A DNA stretch of 13,732 nucleotides from contig JBNAWB010000092.1 in the NCBI GenBank assembly GCA_049699975.1, positions 1 through 13,732 of the forward strand, read 5' to 3'. The stretch comes from CAZAGD01 sp049699975. Lineage in GTDB: Bacteria; Desulfobacterota; SM23-61. Positions 1-6,858 of this stretch are shown here, in pieces (the stretch's first letter is position 1; each line of letters opens with the position of its first letter). A program made the translations under genes and the position numbers. The notes under the pieces are model-generated. The model searched no databases, was not told the DNA's origin, and saw only the letters and a program-made list of their open reading frames with translations.

Positions 1-18
1 TTCGGGCTCGCCATGACA
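1..18. repeat. Possible edge of a dispersed intergenic repeat
   Basis: On the minus strand the window ends in TGTCATGGCGAGCCCGAA. This resembles the opening of a family of short dispersed repeats of the TGTCATNGCGAGC type that I recall from intergenic regions of several bacterial genomes and metagenome bins. The GCCCGAA would begin a GGGC/GCCC hairpin continuing outside the window. Only 18 bases are visible and the assignment rests on memory of the motif, so it is tentative. Confidence 0.28.
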
Positions 19-129
19 GCTTTTCTATAAAAAGGAGAAAAACATTTGATGATCTCATTAATATATTAAGCAAATGACTCCTAAACCGACTTTGCTAAAG
101 ATAGAAAAAAATTTTTCCCAGAACATTTC
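19..129. other. AT-rich stretch with no supported gene
   Basis: This is the tail of the intergenic region downstream of pdxJ. It is AT-rich with short A and T runs. The only open frames are very short: 22 codons on the minus strand at 58-126, and a handful of codons on the plus strand after a GGAG-like sequence near 33-37. I see no GC-rich hairpin followed by a T tract, so the terminator of the folP-glmM-pdxJ unit is not evident here. Confidence 0.5.
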
Positions 130-279
130 TTATTCTCTAAGCAAACATCCAGAATCTAATCTCCCCACCTGCGCTAATTTATTTTTAACCGGATCTTGAT
201 CTAATTGGGTAAGAGGACCTAAATAAATTCCATATCTGGGCCAAGGGGAAATTTTAAAAATTCCCCGCCCCATATTCAT
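130..279 (-). CDS. Small hypothetical ORF coupled to pdxJ (49 aa)
   Basis: A 49-codon frame whose ATG overlaps the pdxJ stop as ATGA, the usual arrangement for translational coupling. A second in-frame ATG follows two codons later at 271-273. There is no Shine-Dalgarno sequence of its own, so expression would depend on ribosomes finishing pdxJ. The product begins MNMGRGIFKISPWPRYG and ends GRLDSGCLLRE; it has no signal peptide or membrane segment. The central part, around residues 15-39, faintly recalls the start of a SPOR-type repeat, but it is too short to be a whole domain and I do not assign a family. It could be a real small protein, a degraded gene remnant or chance. The coupling geometry is the only positive evidence. 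Confidence 0.33.
   Translation of the reverse strand: MNMGRGIFKISPWPRYGIYLGPLTQLDQDPVKNKLAQVGRLDSGCLLRE
245..266. repeat. Near-perfect 22-bp palindrome after pdxJ
   Basis: The 22 bases form an inverted repeat with 10 of 11 symmetric pairs matching; the single mismatch is A-A at 251/260. The arms are GGGGAA and TTCCCC around an AT-only centre. It begins 10 bases past the pdxJ stop, inside the small coupled ORF. As RNA it can form a 6-bp stem with an AU-rich loop. No T run follows on the minus strand, so it is not a standard intrinsic terminator. It could be an mRNA 3'-end stabiliser, a protein-binding site, or chance. Confidence 0.4.
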
Positions 280-1031
280 TTGCGCGGGAGGGAAGGCTGG
301 AGAGGAGAATTACTATTTTTTCTTATAATTTCTTTCATTTCCCGCACAGCCTTCTCTATCCCAACGAGAACAGCTCGGGAGATTATGCTATGTCCAATAC
401 TAAAATCTTCGATTTCGGCGATATTCGTAAAAGGAAGAACATTCTGATAATCTAACCCATGACCAATCTTGATGCGTAAACCAAGACGATGAGCGAGACG
501 AATAGCGGCCACAATGCGCTGAAATTCTTGCGCCCTGCTCAGTTCGTTGTTGGCCTCACAATACCTGCCCGTGTGGATTTCTATAAATTCGGCGCCTATT
601 TTTTTACTGGCCCTGACTTGGCGCGGTTCTGGGTCAATAAAAAGACTGGTCTGAATTCCTGCTGCTTTTAATTTTTGAATACTTTTCTGCAGCGCCTCGT
701 TATTACCTTCCACATCCAGACCTCCTTCGGTAGTGAGTTCTTCTCTTCTTTCCGGCACGAAGGTCACCATGTCAGGTTTAACCCGCAGGGCAATTTGCAT
801 GATCTCCTCGGTGTTGGCCATTTCCAGGTTAAGGTGGGTTTTTACCACTTGGCGCAATATTTCCAAATCACGTTCTTGGATATGTCGCCGATCTTCCCGC
901 AGATGCACAATAATCCCATCTGCCCCAGCCAACTCGGCCAAAATAGCTGCCGCCACTGGATCGGGCTGTTTACCGCGGCGAGCTTGACGGAGAGTAGCTA
1001 CGTGATCTACATTGACTGATAATTTACTCAC
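276..1031 (-). CDS. pdxJ: Pyridoxine 5'-phosphate synthase PdxJ
   Basis: PdxJ condenses 1-deoxy-D-xylulose 5-phosphate with 3-amino-2-oxopropyl phosphate to give pyridoxine 5'-phosphate, the ring-closing step of the DXP-dependent vitamin B6 route in the cytoplasm. The 251-aa protein is a complete TIM barrel of normal family size. It shows the N-terminal NVDHVATLRQARR segment (residues 7-19), HLREDRRHI (43-51, the active-site His and Arg loop), NLEMA with the catalytic-type Glu70, and the later phosphate-binding IHTGRY, KIGHGLDY and SIGHSI segments. I chose the GTG at 1029-1031 because it is preceded by GGGAGGAG and gives the canonical N-terminus SKLSVNVDH. The frame extends ten codons further to a TTG at 1061, which has no ribosome site. 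It follows glmM by 36 bases. The last dozen residues (from about SNSPLQP) are an unusual polar tail. pdxJ next to glmM and folP is a common bacterial order. Confidence 0.96.
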   Translation of the reverse strand: MSKLSVNVDHVATLRQARRGKQPDPVAAAILAELAGADGIIVHLREDRRHIQERDLEILRQVVKTHLNLEMANTEEIMQIALRVKPDMVTFVPERREELTTEGGLDVEGNNEALQKSIQKLKAAGIQTSLFIDPEPRQVRASKKIGAEFIEIHTGRYCEANNELSRAQEFQRIVAAIRLAHRLGLRIKIGHGLDYQNVLPFTNIAEIEDFSIGHSIISRAVLVGIEKAVREMKEIIRKNSNSPLQPSLPRK

Positions 1032-1033
1032 TG

Positions 1034-1041
1034 CTCCTCCC
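1034..1041 (-). promoter_or_regulatory. Shine-Dalgarno site that sets the pdxJ start
   Basis: The minus strand reads GGGAGGAG and, after two more bases, GTG. The GGAGG core lies 4 bases upstream of that GTG. No comparable site precedes the upstream TTG at 1059-1061, so this site decides in favour of the shorter PdxJ. Confidence 0.7.
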
Positions 1042-1067
1042 TTTTCCAAAAGAATGGTCAAAAATTT

Positions 1068-2417
1068 TTAAGCCATATTTTTGCGGATACTCGCGGCAAT
1101 CTCTTGGGCATAACCCTTAATCTTGGTGTAGTCCTCTCCTTCCACCATAATGCGCATGAGATTTTCGGTCCCTGAGGGACGAACCAACAAGCGCCCTTTA
1201 TTTCCTAACTTTTCTTTTATGTTTTTCAGCAGCTTAGCTAACTCGGGAATCTGGGTAGGATCTTTTTTTTCCCGCACCGGCACGTTTATTAAAACTTGGG
1301 GGAATTTCGTCATGATCGAGGATAATTCGGAAAGCTTTTTATTTTCCCTCTTCATCACCGCTAAGACCTGTAAGGCGGAGAGCACGCCATCGCCTGTGGT
1401 ATTATAGTCTAAAAAGATAAAATGCCCAGATTGTTCTCCTCCCAGGTTGTAACCCCCACGATTCATTTCTTCCACTACATAGCGGTCACCTACTTGAGTA
1501 CGCACTACTTTTATGCCTTTTTCTTTCATAGCTAAATCTAAACCCATATTGCTCATAACCGTGGCCACCAAAGTATTATGGTTAAGCCTCTTTTTCTTCT
1601 TCAAGTCGTGGGCGCAGATGGCCATGATCTGGTCTCCATCTACCAAGTTTCCTTGCTCATCAGCAAATATGGCCCGATCAGCATCACCATCTAAGGAAAT
1701 ACCAAGATCGGCTTGACATTCCTTTACTTTTTCCATAACCAATTGGGGATGAAGTGAACCGCATTGGTGGTTAATATTCTCCCCATTAGGTTCTACTCCC
1801 AGGGCAATGACTTCCGCCCCCAATTCTTCAAAAACTGCCGGGGCAACTTTATAAGCAGCGCCATGGGCACAATCCAAGACTATCTTTACCCCATCGAGCG
1901 TGAGATCTTTAGGAAAAGAATTTTTCAGGTGGACCACGTATCTCCCCACCGCGTCATCTACCCGGTAAGCTTTTCCTATTTCGGCCGCCGTCGGCCGCAA
2001 GGAGCCAATTTTTTCGGAAAAAATTAATTCTTCTATTTTCAACTCTAAATCGTCGGGTAACTTGAAGCCATTGCCCGAAAAAATTTTTATCCCATTATCT
2101 TGAAAAGGATTATGGGAAGCCGAGATAACAATTCCCGCATCGGCTCTCATGGAAGCAGTAATAAAGGCAATCCCCGGAGTGGGCAAAGGACCCACCAGGA
2201 GGACGTCCACTCCCATAGAACAGATTCCCGCTACTAAGGCATTTTCCAGCATGTAGCCCGAAAGACGGGTGTCTTTGCCGATGACGATTTTGTGGCGCCG
2301 GCCTTTATTCTTAAAAATGTAAGCAACTCCTCGCCCCACTTGCATGGCCATCTCGGTAGTCATAGGTTCCACATTGGCCACGCCCCTTATGCCGTCAGTA
2401 CCGAAAAGTTTACGCAA
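1068..2417 (-). CDS. glmM: Phosphoglucosamine mutase GlmM
   Basis: GlmM interconverts glucosamine-6-phosphate and glucosamine-1-phosphate, feeding UDP-GlcNAc for peptidoglycan and, where present, lipopolysaccharide. The 449-aa length is typical. It has the N-terminal signature KLFGTDGIRG (3-12), the phosphoserine loop ISASHNPFQDNG with Ser101 as the phosphorylated residue, the Mg-binding DGDADR (243-248), the sugar-binding GEQSGH (327-332) and the C-terminal phosphate-binding RPSGTE (413-418). The start is TTG, supported by GAGG four bases upstream and by the exact fit of the conserved N-terminus. It lies 25 bases after folP. In many bacteria the diadenylate cyclase gene cdaA and its regulator ybbR sit just upstream of glmM; here both are missing from that slot. 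Confidence 0.97.
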   Translation of the reverse strand: MRKLFGTDGIRGVANVEPMTTEMAMQVGRGVAYIFKNKGRRHKIVIGKDTRLSGYMLENALVAGICSMGVDVLLVGPLPTPGIAFITASMRADAGIVISASHNPFQDNGIKIFSGNGFKLPDDLELKIEELIFSEKIGSLRPTAAEIGKAYRVDDAVGRYVVHLKNSFPKDLTLDGVKIVLDCAHGAAYKVAPAVFEELGAEVIALGVEPNGENINHQCGSLHPQLVMEKVKECQADLGISLDGDADRAIFADEQGNLVDGDQIMAICAHDLKKKKRLNHNTLVATVMSNMGLDLAMKEKGIKVVRTQVGDRYVVEEMNRGGYNLGGEQSGHFIFLDYNTTGDGVLSALQVLAVMKRENKKLSELSSIMTKFPQVLINVPVREKKDPTQIPELAKLLKNIKEKLGNKGRLLVRPSGTENLMRIMVEGEDYTKIKGYAQEIAASIRKNMA

Positions 2418-2432
2418 TATTCCTCATCTCCC
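2418..2432 (-). promoter_or_regulatory. Ribosome site for the TTG start of glmM
   Basis: In the folP-glmM gap the minus strand reads GGGAGATGAGG, then AATA, then TTG. The GAGG nearest the TTG is at ideal distance. The ATG embedded in this sequence is out of frame and reaches a stop after five codons, so it is not a start. Confidence 0.6.
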
Positions 2433-2442
2433 TTTATCTATT

Positions 2443-3306
2443 CTATTCTGGCATTTGCCTTTGAAGATCACAGCGCAATATGGCATCGGCAACTTTTACT
2501 ACCCGGCGCATCCGGGCTACTTCATGCACGCGGACGATATTCGCTCCGTTTAAAATAGCAATAGCCACGGCCGCCATTGTTCCCTCTTCCCGTTCTAACG
2601 GGGGCAGGTTCAAAATGCGGCCGATAAATGCCTTGCGCGAAGGGCCAACGAGCACAGGTTTGCCTAATTCGCGAAATTTCCGCAGGTGCTTCAAAATTAA
2701 AAGATTGTGCCCTTCCTCTAAAGATTTTCCAAAGCCTAAACCTGGATCTATAATTATCTTTTCGGCGGAAATGCCTTGGTCTTCCGCAAAAATTATTCTT
2801 TCTTTTAAAAATGAGAAAATCTCCCCCAATAGATCATCATAATGGGTGTTTATTTGCATAGTCTCCGGATCGCCGCGCATGTGCATGAGCACTACCGGAA
2901 CTTTGGCTTCTCTAACAACGGCGGCCATTCTTTTATCGAACCTTAGCGCACTGATGTCGTTAATCATTTCGGCTCCGGCGGCCAAGGATTCTTCGGCCAC
3001 CCGCGCTTTACGTGTGTCCACGGAAATAGGAATATTAATCTCCTTGCTCAAAGTGCGAATAAGAGGAATTACGCGGCGAAGCTCCTCTTCTTCATCTAAG
3101 GGTTTGGCCCCGGGCCTGGTTGATTCTCCGCCAATATCGATAAGGTCTGCTCCTTCGGCGGCCATCTGCCGCCCGCGCGCCACTGCTTTCTCCAGATCAA
3201 AAAAGAGGCCACCATCAGAGAAGGAATCAGGAGTGACATTTAAAGCCCCCATAATAAGGGTCCGCTGCCTTAGGTCATATTTTTGCTGGCGAAAAGTAAG
3301 CACCAT
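2443..3306 (-). CDS. folP: Dihydropteroate synthase FolP
   Basis: FolP joins p-aminobenzoate to 6-hydroxymethyl-7,8-dihydropterin diphosphate to form dihydropteroate, the step blocked by sulfonamides. The 287-aa TIM barrel is full length and shows all family motifs: NVTPDSFSDGG (23-33), DLIDIGGESTRPGA (54-67), SVDTRK (95-100), NDISA (116-120), LMHMRG (140-145), IDPGLGFGK (186-194), GPSRKAFIG (221-229) with the substrate-binding Lys225, and RVHEV (259-263). The ATG has only a weak ribosome site: an AAGG lies about 13 bases upstream. The gene sits 93 bases after ftsH with a strong hairpin in between, so expression probably depends on readthrough or on a promoter I cannot see. The rest of the folate pathway is not in the window. 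Confidence 0.97.
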   Translation of the reverse strand: MVLTFRQQKYDLRQRTLIMGALNVTPDSFSDGGLFFDLEKAVARGRQMAAEGADLIDIGGESTRPGAKPLDEEEELRRVIPLIRTLSKEINIPISVDTRKARVAEESLAAGAEMINDISALRFDKRMAAVVREAKVPVVLMHMRGDPETMQINTHYDDLLGEIFSFLKERIIFAEDQGISAEKIIIDPGLGFGKSLEEGHNLLILKHLRKFRELGKPVLVGPSRKAFIGRILNLPPLEREEGTMAAVAIAILNGANIVRVHEVARMRRVVKVADAILRCDLQRQMPE

Positions 3307-3326
3307 CTATTTGCTTCAGCCTTGAC

Positions 3327-3399
3327 AAAATAAAAAAGGGCACTAAATCAAGGAACCCGGGTTATAAGCCCACCCTTAGCCCTTGATCTGCACGCCCTT
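3327..3399 (-). terminator. Hairpin with T tract between ftsH and folP
   Basis: On the minus strand, starting right after the ftsH stop codon, AAGGGC (3394-3399) can pair with GCCCTT (3336-3341), and ATCAAGG (3381-3387) with CCTTGAT (3347-3353). That gives two stems of 6 and 7 bp separated by a 5-by-6 internal loop. The apical part carries further GGGT/ACCC pairing options. The 3' arm runs directly into TTTTTTATTTT. This is the layout of an intrinsic terminator, though larger than usual. It would end ftsH transcripts or act as an attenuator before folP. It is not a tRNA: there is no cloverleaf and no T-loop match. Confidence 0.65.
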
Positions 3400-5256
3400 C
3401 TAAAAAAGCCTCCCTTCCTGGACTAAATCTTTCGGCGGGCCTTCGGGGTAGGCTGGTTTTAGCCCTAAGACTTGGTCAATCTCTTCCCCGGCCAAAACTT
3501 CTTTTTCTAATAGCGCTGTGGCCAAGCGGTGGAGTTTATCCATGTTTTCTAAGATTATCCCTTTAGCGCGATTATAATTTTCTAATACTAAGCGTTTAAT
3601 TTCCTCATCAATTTCTATGGCAGTCTTCTCGCTATAGTCTTTAGCTTGAGCAATTTCCCGCCCTAAGAATATATGTTCATCTCGCTTGCCAAAGGTGACT
3701 GGCCCTAATCGGTCACTCATCCCATAATCGCAGACCATTTTGCGCGCCCATTCCGTAGCCATTTCCAAATCATTACCTGCGCCTGTAGTCTGGGTGTGTA
3801 AAACCAGCTCTTCTGCTGCCCTACCTCCTAAGAAAATGGTGATTTTATTCAAAATGTAATCCCGGGAAAGAGTATGTTTGTCTTCCGCAGGAAGCTGTTG
3901 GGTCACCCCTAAGGCGCGTCCTCGAGGAATAATGGTAACTTTGTGAATCGGATCAGCACAGGGTAGGAATTTGGCCACTAAGGTGTGTCCAGCTTCGTGG
4001 TAGGCCGTGAGGCGCTTTTCCTCCTCACTAATAATCATCGTCCGCCTCTCCACGCCCATGAGTACTTTATCTTTGGCTGCTTCAAAGTCGTCCATAGTAA
4101 CGCGGGATCTTCCTTTCCGGGCAGCTAAAAGAGCAGCTTCATTGACTAAATTTTCCAAATCTGCGCCCGTAAAGCCAGGAGTGCCGCGGGCCAACACGGA
4201 AAGGCTAACATCCTCCGCCAAAGGGGTTTTCCTGGTGTGCACTTTTAAAATTTCTTCCCTGCCCTTCACATCAGGACGGGGCACAACTACTTGGCGGTCA
4301 AATCTTCCTGGACGAAGAAGGGCTGGATCCAAAACATCAGGGCGGTTCGTGGCGGCCACGATGATTACTCCCTCGTTAGATTCGAAGCCATCCATCTCCA
4401 CCAGCAGTTGGTTCAAAGTCTGTTCTCTTTCGTCATGGCCTCCACCAAGGCCGGCTCCGCGGTGCCGACCTACAGCATCAATTTCATCGATAAAAATAAT
4501 ACAAGGAGCATGCTTCTTCCCTTGGATAAAGAGGTCCCGGACGCGCGAGGCGCCCACCCCCACAAACATCTCCACAAAATCGGAGCCGCTGATGGAGAAG
4601 AAAGGCACATTTGCTTCACCAGCGATAGCCCGAGCTAAAAGGGTTTTACCTGTTCCCGGAGGGCCCACTAACAATACTCCTTTAGGGATACGCCCGCCGA
4701 GTTTGGTAAATTTTTTGGGATCCCGGAGAAACTCAATGATTTCTTGCAACTCTTCCTTGGATTCATCTATGCCGGCTACATCCATAAAGGTAACTTTTTG
4801 ATGCCGTTCATTGAGTAATTTGACTCGGGCCTTGCCAAAAGACATGGCCTTTGTTCCCCCCGCTTGCATTTGGCGCATAAAGAAGACCCAAAAACCGATG
4901 AGCAGGAGCATGGGGAACCACGAGACGAGCAAAGTCATATACCAAGGAGACTCCTCTTCTGGTTTGGCCGTGATTTTTACTTCTTTCTCCCTTAAGATCT
5001 TAATGAGCTCAGGATAATTGGGCGCATAAGTTTTAAATTCACGACGGTTAGCAAAACGGCCAGATATATTATGCCCTTGAATGGTGACTTCTTTAATCTC
5101 TCCCCGGTCTAAGGCGCTCAAGAATTCGCTAAAGATTATTTTTTCTGAGGAAGAACGAGGTTGGTTAAAAAGATTGAAGAGCAAGATCATCATTACGCTG
5201 ATGACCAGCCAAATCGCCAAATTTTTATAAAAGGGGCCCACTCTCTTTTCCCCCAT
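3400..5256 (-). CDS. ftsH: Membrane AAA+ zinc metalloprotease FtsH
   Basis: FtsH is an ATP-driven hexameric protease anchored in the inner membrane. It degrades misfolded membrane proteins and specific regulators. The 618-aa protein has a first membrane helix at about 12-30, an extracytoplasmic domain to about 104, a second helix at about 107-127, and the AAA+ module with Walker A GPPGTGKT (198-205), Walker B IIFIDEID (253-260) and the second region of homology AATNRPDVLDPALLRPGRFD (301-320). The M41 peptidase domain follows with the zinc motif HEAGH (420-424) and the third ligand Asp496 in TGAGNDLEMA. The C-terminal tail is short. The ATG has GAGG three bases upstream. A promoter and leader precede it, and a hairpin with a T tract follows. 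FtsH next to TilS is a widespread gene order, though hpt, often between them in Firmicutes, is absent. Confidence 0.98.
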   Translation of the reverse strand: MGEKRVGPFYKNLAIWLVISVMMILLFNLFNQPRSSSEKIIFSEFLSALDRGEIKEVTIQGHNISGRFANRREFKTYAPNYPELIKILREKEVKITAKPEEESPWYMTLLVSWFPMLLLIGFWVFFMRQMQAGGTKAMSFGKARVKLLNERHQKVTFMDVAGIDESKEELQEIIEFLRDPKKFTKLGGRIPKGVLLVGPPGTGKTLLARAIAGEANVPFFSISGSDFVEMFVGVGASRVRDLFIQGKKHAPCIIFIDEIDAVGRHRGAGLGGGHDEREQTLNQLLVEMDGFESNEGVIIVAATNRPDVLDPALLRPGRFDRQVVVPRPDVKGREEILKVHTRKTPLAEDVSLSVLARGTPGFTGADLENLVNEAALLAARKGRSRVTMDDFEAAKDKVLMGVERRTMIISEEEKRLTAYHEAGHTLVAKFLPCADPIHKVTIIPRGRALGVTQQLPAEDKHTLSRDYILNKITIFLGGRAAEELVLHTQTTGAGNDLEMATEWARKMVCDYGMSDRLGPVTFGKRDEHIFLGREIAQAKDYSEKTAIEIDEEIKRLVLENYNRAKGIILENMDKLHRLATALLEKEVLAGEEIDQVLGLKPAYPEGPPKDLVQEGRLF

Positions 5257-5382
5257 AAGCCTCTTTCTAATTGATTAAAATTTGGTTTCTTTCACCCCTG
5301 GAAACTAATTTACTTATTTTAATTTCCTGATTACCCTGCTTATAAAAGGAAAAAGAAACTATTTTTGCGCTTCTTCTAAGTT
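5257..5382 (-). other. ftsH 5' leader with alternative stems
   Basis: This is the expected untranslated leader between the predicted promoter and the ftsH ATG. The minus strand carries GTTTCTTT upstream and AAAGAAAC downstream, an exact 8-bp inverted repeat about 60 bases apart. The same downstream GAAAC also closes a local hairpin with a nearer GTTTC (GTTTC, 11-base loop CAGGGGTGAAA, GAAAC), so the two pairings exclude one another. No riboswitch class I know fits, and no small ORF here is convincing. Whether these pairings form is unproven. Confidence 0.3.
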
Positions 5383-5388
5383 TAAATA

Positions 5389-5417
5389 TTTATAACACAA
5401 AATAAGGTTTTGCACAA
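5389..5417 (-). promoter_or_regulatory. Candidate sigma-70 promoter for ftsH
   Basis: On the minus strand TTGTGC (5412-5417) and TATAAA (5389-5394) are separated by exactly 17 bases. The -10 box matches consensus at five of six positions, the -35 box at three. It lies in the only sizeable gap between tilS and ftsH, about 130 bases before the ftsH ATG. AT-rich sequence produces such pairs by chance, so confidence is moderate. Confidence 0.42.
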
Positions 5418-5472
5418 CGGAAAAATCTCCATCAAGCAGTCCATATTTACCTAAAAACTATAACTGTTAGAT

Positions 5473-6855
5473 TCAAAATATCTCGACGCGTAAAACTCTT
5501 TTGGTCTCTGGCTTTACCCGCACTCGATGGTCAAGACGGATCCCAGCTACCCAAAGAATCTGGCCATTTTTAATGAGGAGGGGAATCAGGCGCCGTTGAC
5601 GAAGGGGAATTTTTAAATCTATAAAAAGATCTTTTAACTTCTTCTCCTTTTCCATACCTAAAGGTTGGATGCGGTCTCCGGGCCGGAATGACCTAATAAG
5701 CAAAGGGAAGTCTAAATGATCAAAATCCAAGTAAGCTATATTATTAGAAGCTGTTTCTTTATTTAAAGAAGGACGAGAAGTAATTTCCAAATTTAGGGCC
5801 CGACCTATTTCTGGTATTTCTATATAGCCGGGGCCCAAGATTTGATAATTAAAAGAAGGAACGTGCTCAGGATGTAAAGCTAAAGTTAGGGTTTGATAAG
5901 CCTTGATCACGCGCAATCCATGGGGAAGTAAGAGCGTCTTATTGGGTTCTGGAGCTTGCATCAAACGAGTTATATCCCACACATGAATAAAGCTTATGCG
6001 GCGCAGATGGCCCAAACTATTCCGGATAGCCTGGCGGATAACTCGCCACTGCATGGCTAAAGGCTGCTCTTGCAACCTGGGTATATCTAAAATAAGGGCA
6101 TCTTTTTTTTGCTGGCGCACAAATGAAGAAAACTTTTCTTGCAGGAGACCTTCCCAGTATTCCTCTTCGGCCCGAAAGATCTCAGCCATTTGCCAGAGCG
6201 TATGGGGCAAATTGGGATTATACATTTTGAGCAGAGGAATGAGCTCATGGCGAATACGATTTCGCAAATAATGTAAATAACGATTTGAAGGATCGGTCAA
6301 GAAAGAGATTTTCTTTTTCTGCAAAAAATCTTCGATCTGCTCGCGCCAGCATTCAATCAAGGGGCGAATATAAATACCCTCCCGCACCGGAGGAATTCCG
6401 GCCAAGCCCCGCGACCCTGAGCCGCGCAGGAAACGCATTACTATTGACTCCACTTGGTCATTAGCAGTATGTCCCAAGGCAATTTTGTTGGCCTTCTGTT
6501 TTTGGGCCACTTCGTTAAGAAAAGCGTAACGCACCTCCCGGGCTGCTTCTTGCAGGGGGATATCTTTCTCCTTTTGCCAAGCCAAGACATCAGCTTTCTG
6601 ATAATAAAAGGGCAGGCTTAAAGCGCCGGCCGCTTTTTGCACAAACTTTTTCTCTTCTTCTGCTTCCGGGCGAAGCCCATGGTTTAAATGGGCCACATAA
6701 AGGGAAAGACGGAGCTCTGACCGCAACTCCCAGAGGACTCGCAAAAGAGCCATGGAATCAGGCCCTCCAGATACGGCAACCACTACTCCATCCCCAGGTT
6801 GGAGCATTTCATGTTTAGCTATGGTCTTTTTTACTTGTTGGAGCAAAGAAAACAT
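5473..6855 (-). CDS. tilS: tRNA(Ile)-lysidine synthase TilS
   Basis: TilS uses ATP and lysine to convert C34 of the CAU-anticodon isoleucine tRNA to lysidine, switching it from AUG to AUA reading; it is normally essential. The 460-aa protein has the N-type PP-loop SGGPDS (29-34), followed by HLNHGLR (56-62) and GHTANDQVES (128-137), all hallmarks of the ATPase core. A middle helical region follows, then a C-terminal tRNA-binding domain beginning around FRPGDRIQPLG with the family's LKDLFIDLKIP segment and ending in a basic KPETKRVLRVEIF. This is the long, three-part form of TilS seen in many bacteria. Its ATG comes three bases after the adenosyltransferase stop, with GAGG about 11 bases upstream, so it is probably translationally coupled. 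It is the last gene of block 1; no clear terminator follows. Confidence 0.96.
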   Translation of the reverse strand: MFSLLQQVKKTIAKHEMLQPGDGVVVAVSGGPDSMALLRVLWELRSELRLSLYVAHLNHGLRPEAEEEKKFVQKAAGALSLPFYYQKADVLAWQKEKDIPLQEAAREVRYAFLNEVAQKQKANKIALGHTANDQVESIVMRFLRGSGSRGLAGIPPVREGIYIRPLIECWREQIEDFLQKKKISFLTDPSNRYLHYLRNRIRHELIPLLKMYNPNLPHTLWQMAEIFRAEEEYWEGLLQEKFSSFVRQQKKDALILDIPRLQEQPLAMQWRVIRQAIRNSLGHLRRISFIHVWDITRLMQAPEPNKTLLLPHGLRVIKAYQTLTLALHPEHVPSFNYQILGPGYIEIPEIGRALNLEITSRPSLNKETASNNIAYLDFDHLDFPLLIRSFRPGDRIQPLGMEKEKKLKDLFIDLKIPLRQRRLIPLLIKNGQILWVAGIRLDHRVRVKPETKRVLRVEIF

Positions 6856-6858
6856 TAA

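Noticed and set aside
58..126. 22-codon minus-strand frame starting MFWEKFFSIF
   Set aside because: Too short, no convincing ribosome site, and its composition follows the AT-rich sequence; nothing supports expression.
1032..1061. Longer PdxJ starting at TTG 1059-1061
   Set aside because: No Shine-Dalgarno sequence precedes it, and the extra ten residues lie before the conserved N-terminus. The GTG at 1029-1031 has a strong site.
2846..3325. 159-codon open frame on the plus strand opposite folP
   Set aside because: It mirrors a fully conserved dihydropteroate synthase; its composition is shadow-like and it has no ribosome site or family match.
3322..3350. Perfect TTGACA on the plus strand between folP and ftsH
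   Set aside because: At 16-18 bases downstream there is no good -10 box, and it would drive antisense transcription through the hairpin into ftsH. Probably chance in the AT-rich tail of the terminator.
3336..3399. tRNA gene or folate (THF) riboswitch before folP
   Set aside because: The GGGTTC recalls a T-loop but there is no matching T-stem, no 7-bp acceptor stem and no anticodon arm. I see no match to the THF riboswitch cores I remember, and the U tract fits a terminator better.
4007..4801. 264-codon open frame on the plus strand opposite ftsH
   Set aside because: It is antisense to the AAA+ core of ftsH. The translation is Ser/Arg/Pro-rich with no recognisable domain, as expected for a shadow of a real gene.
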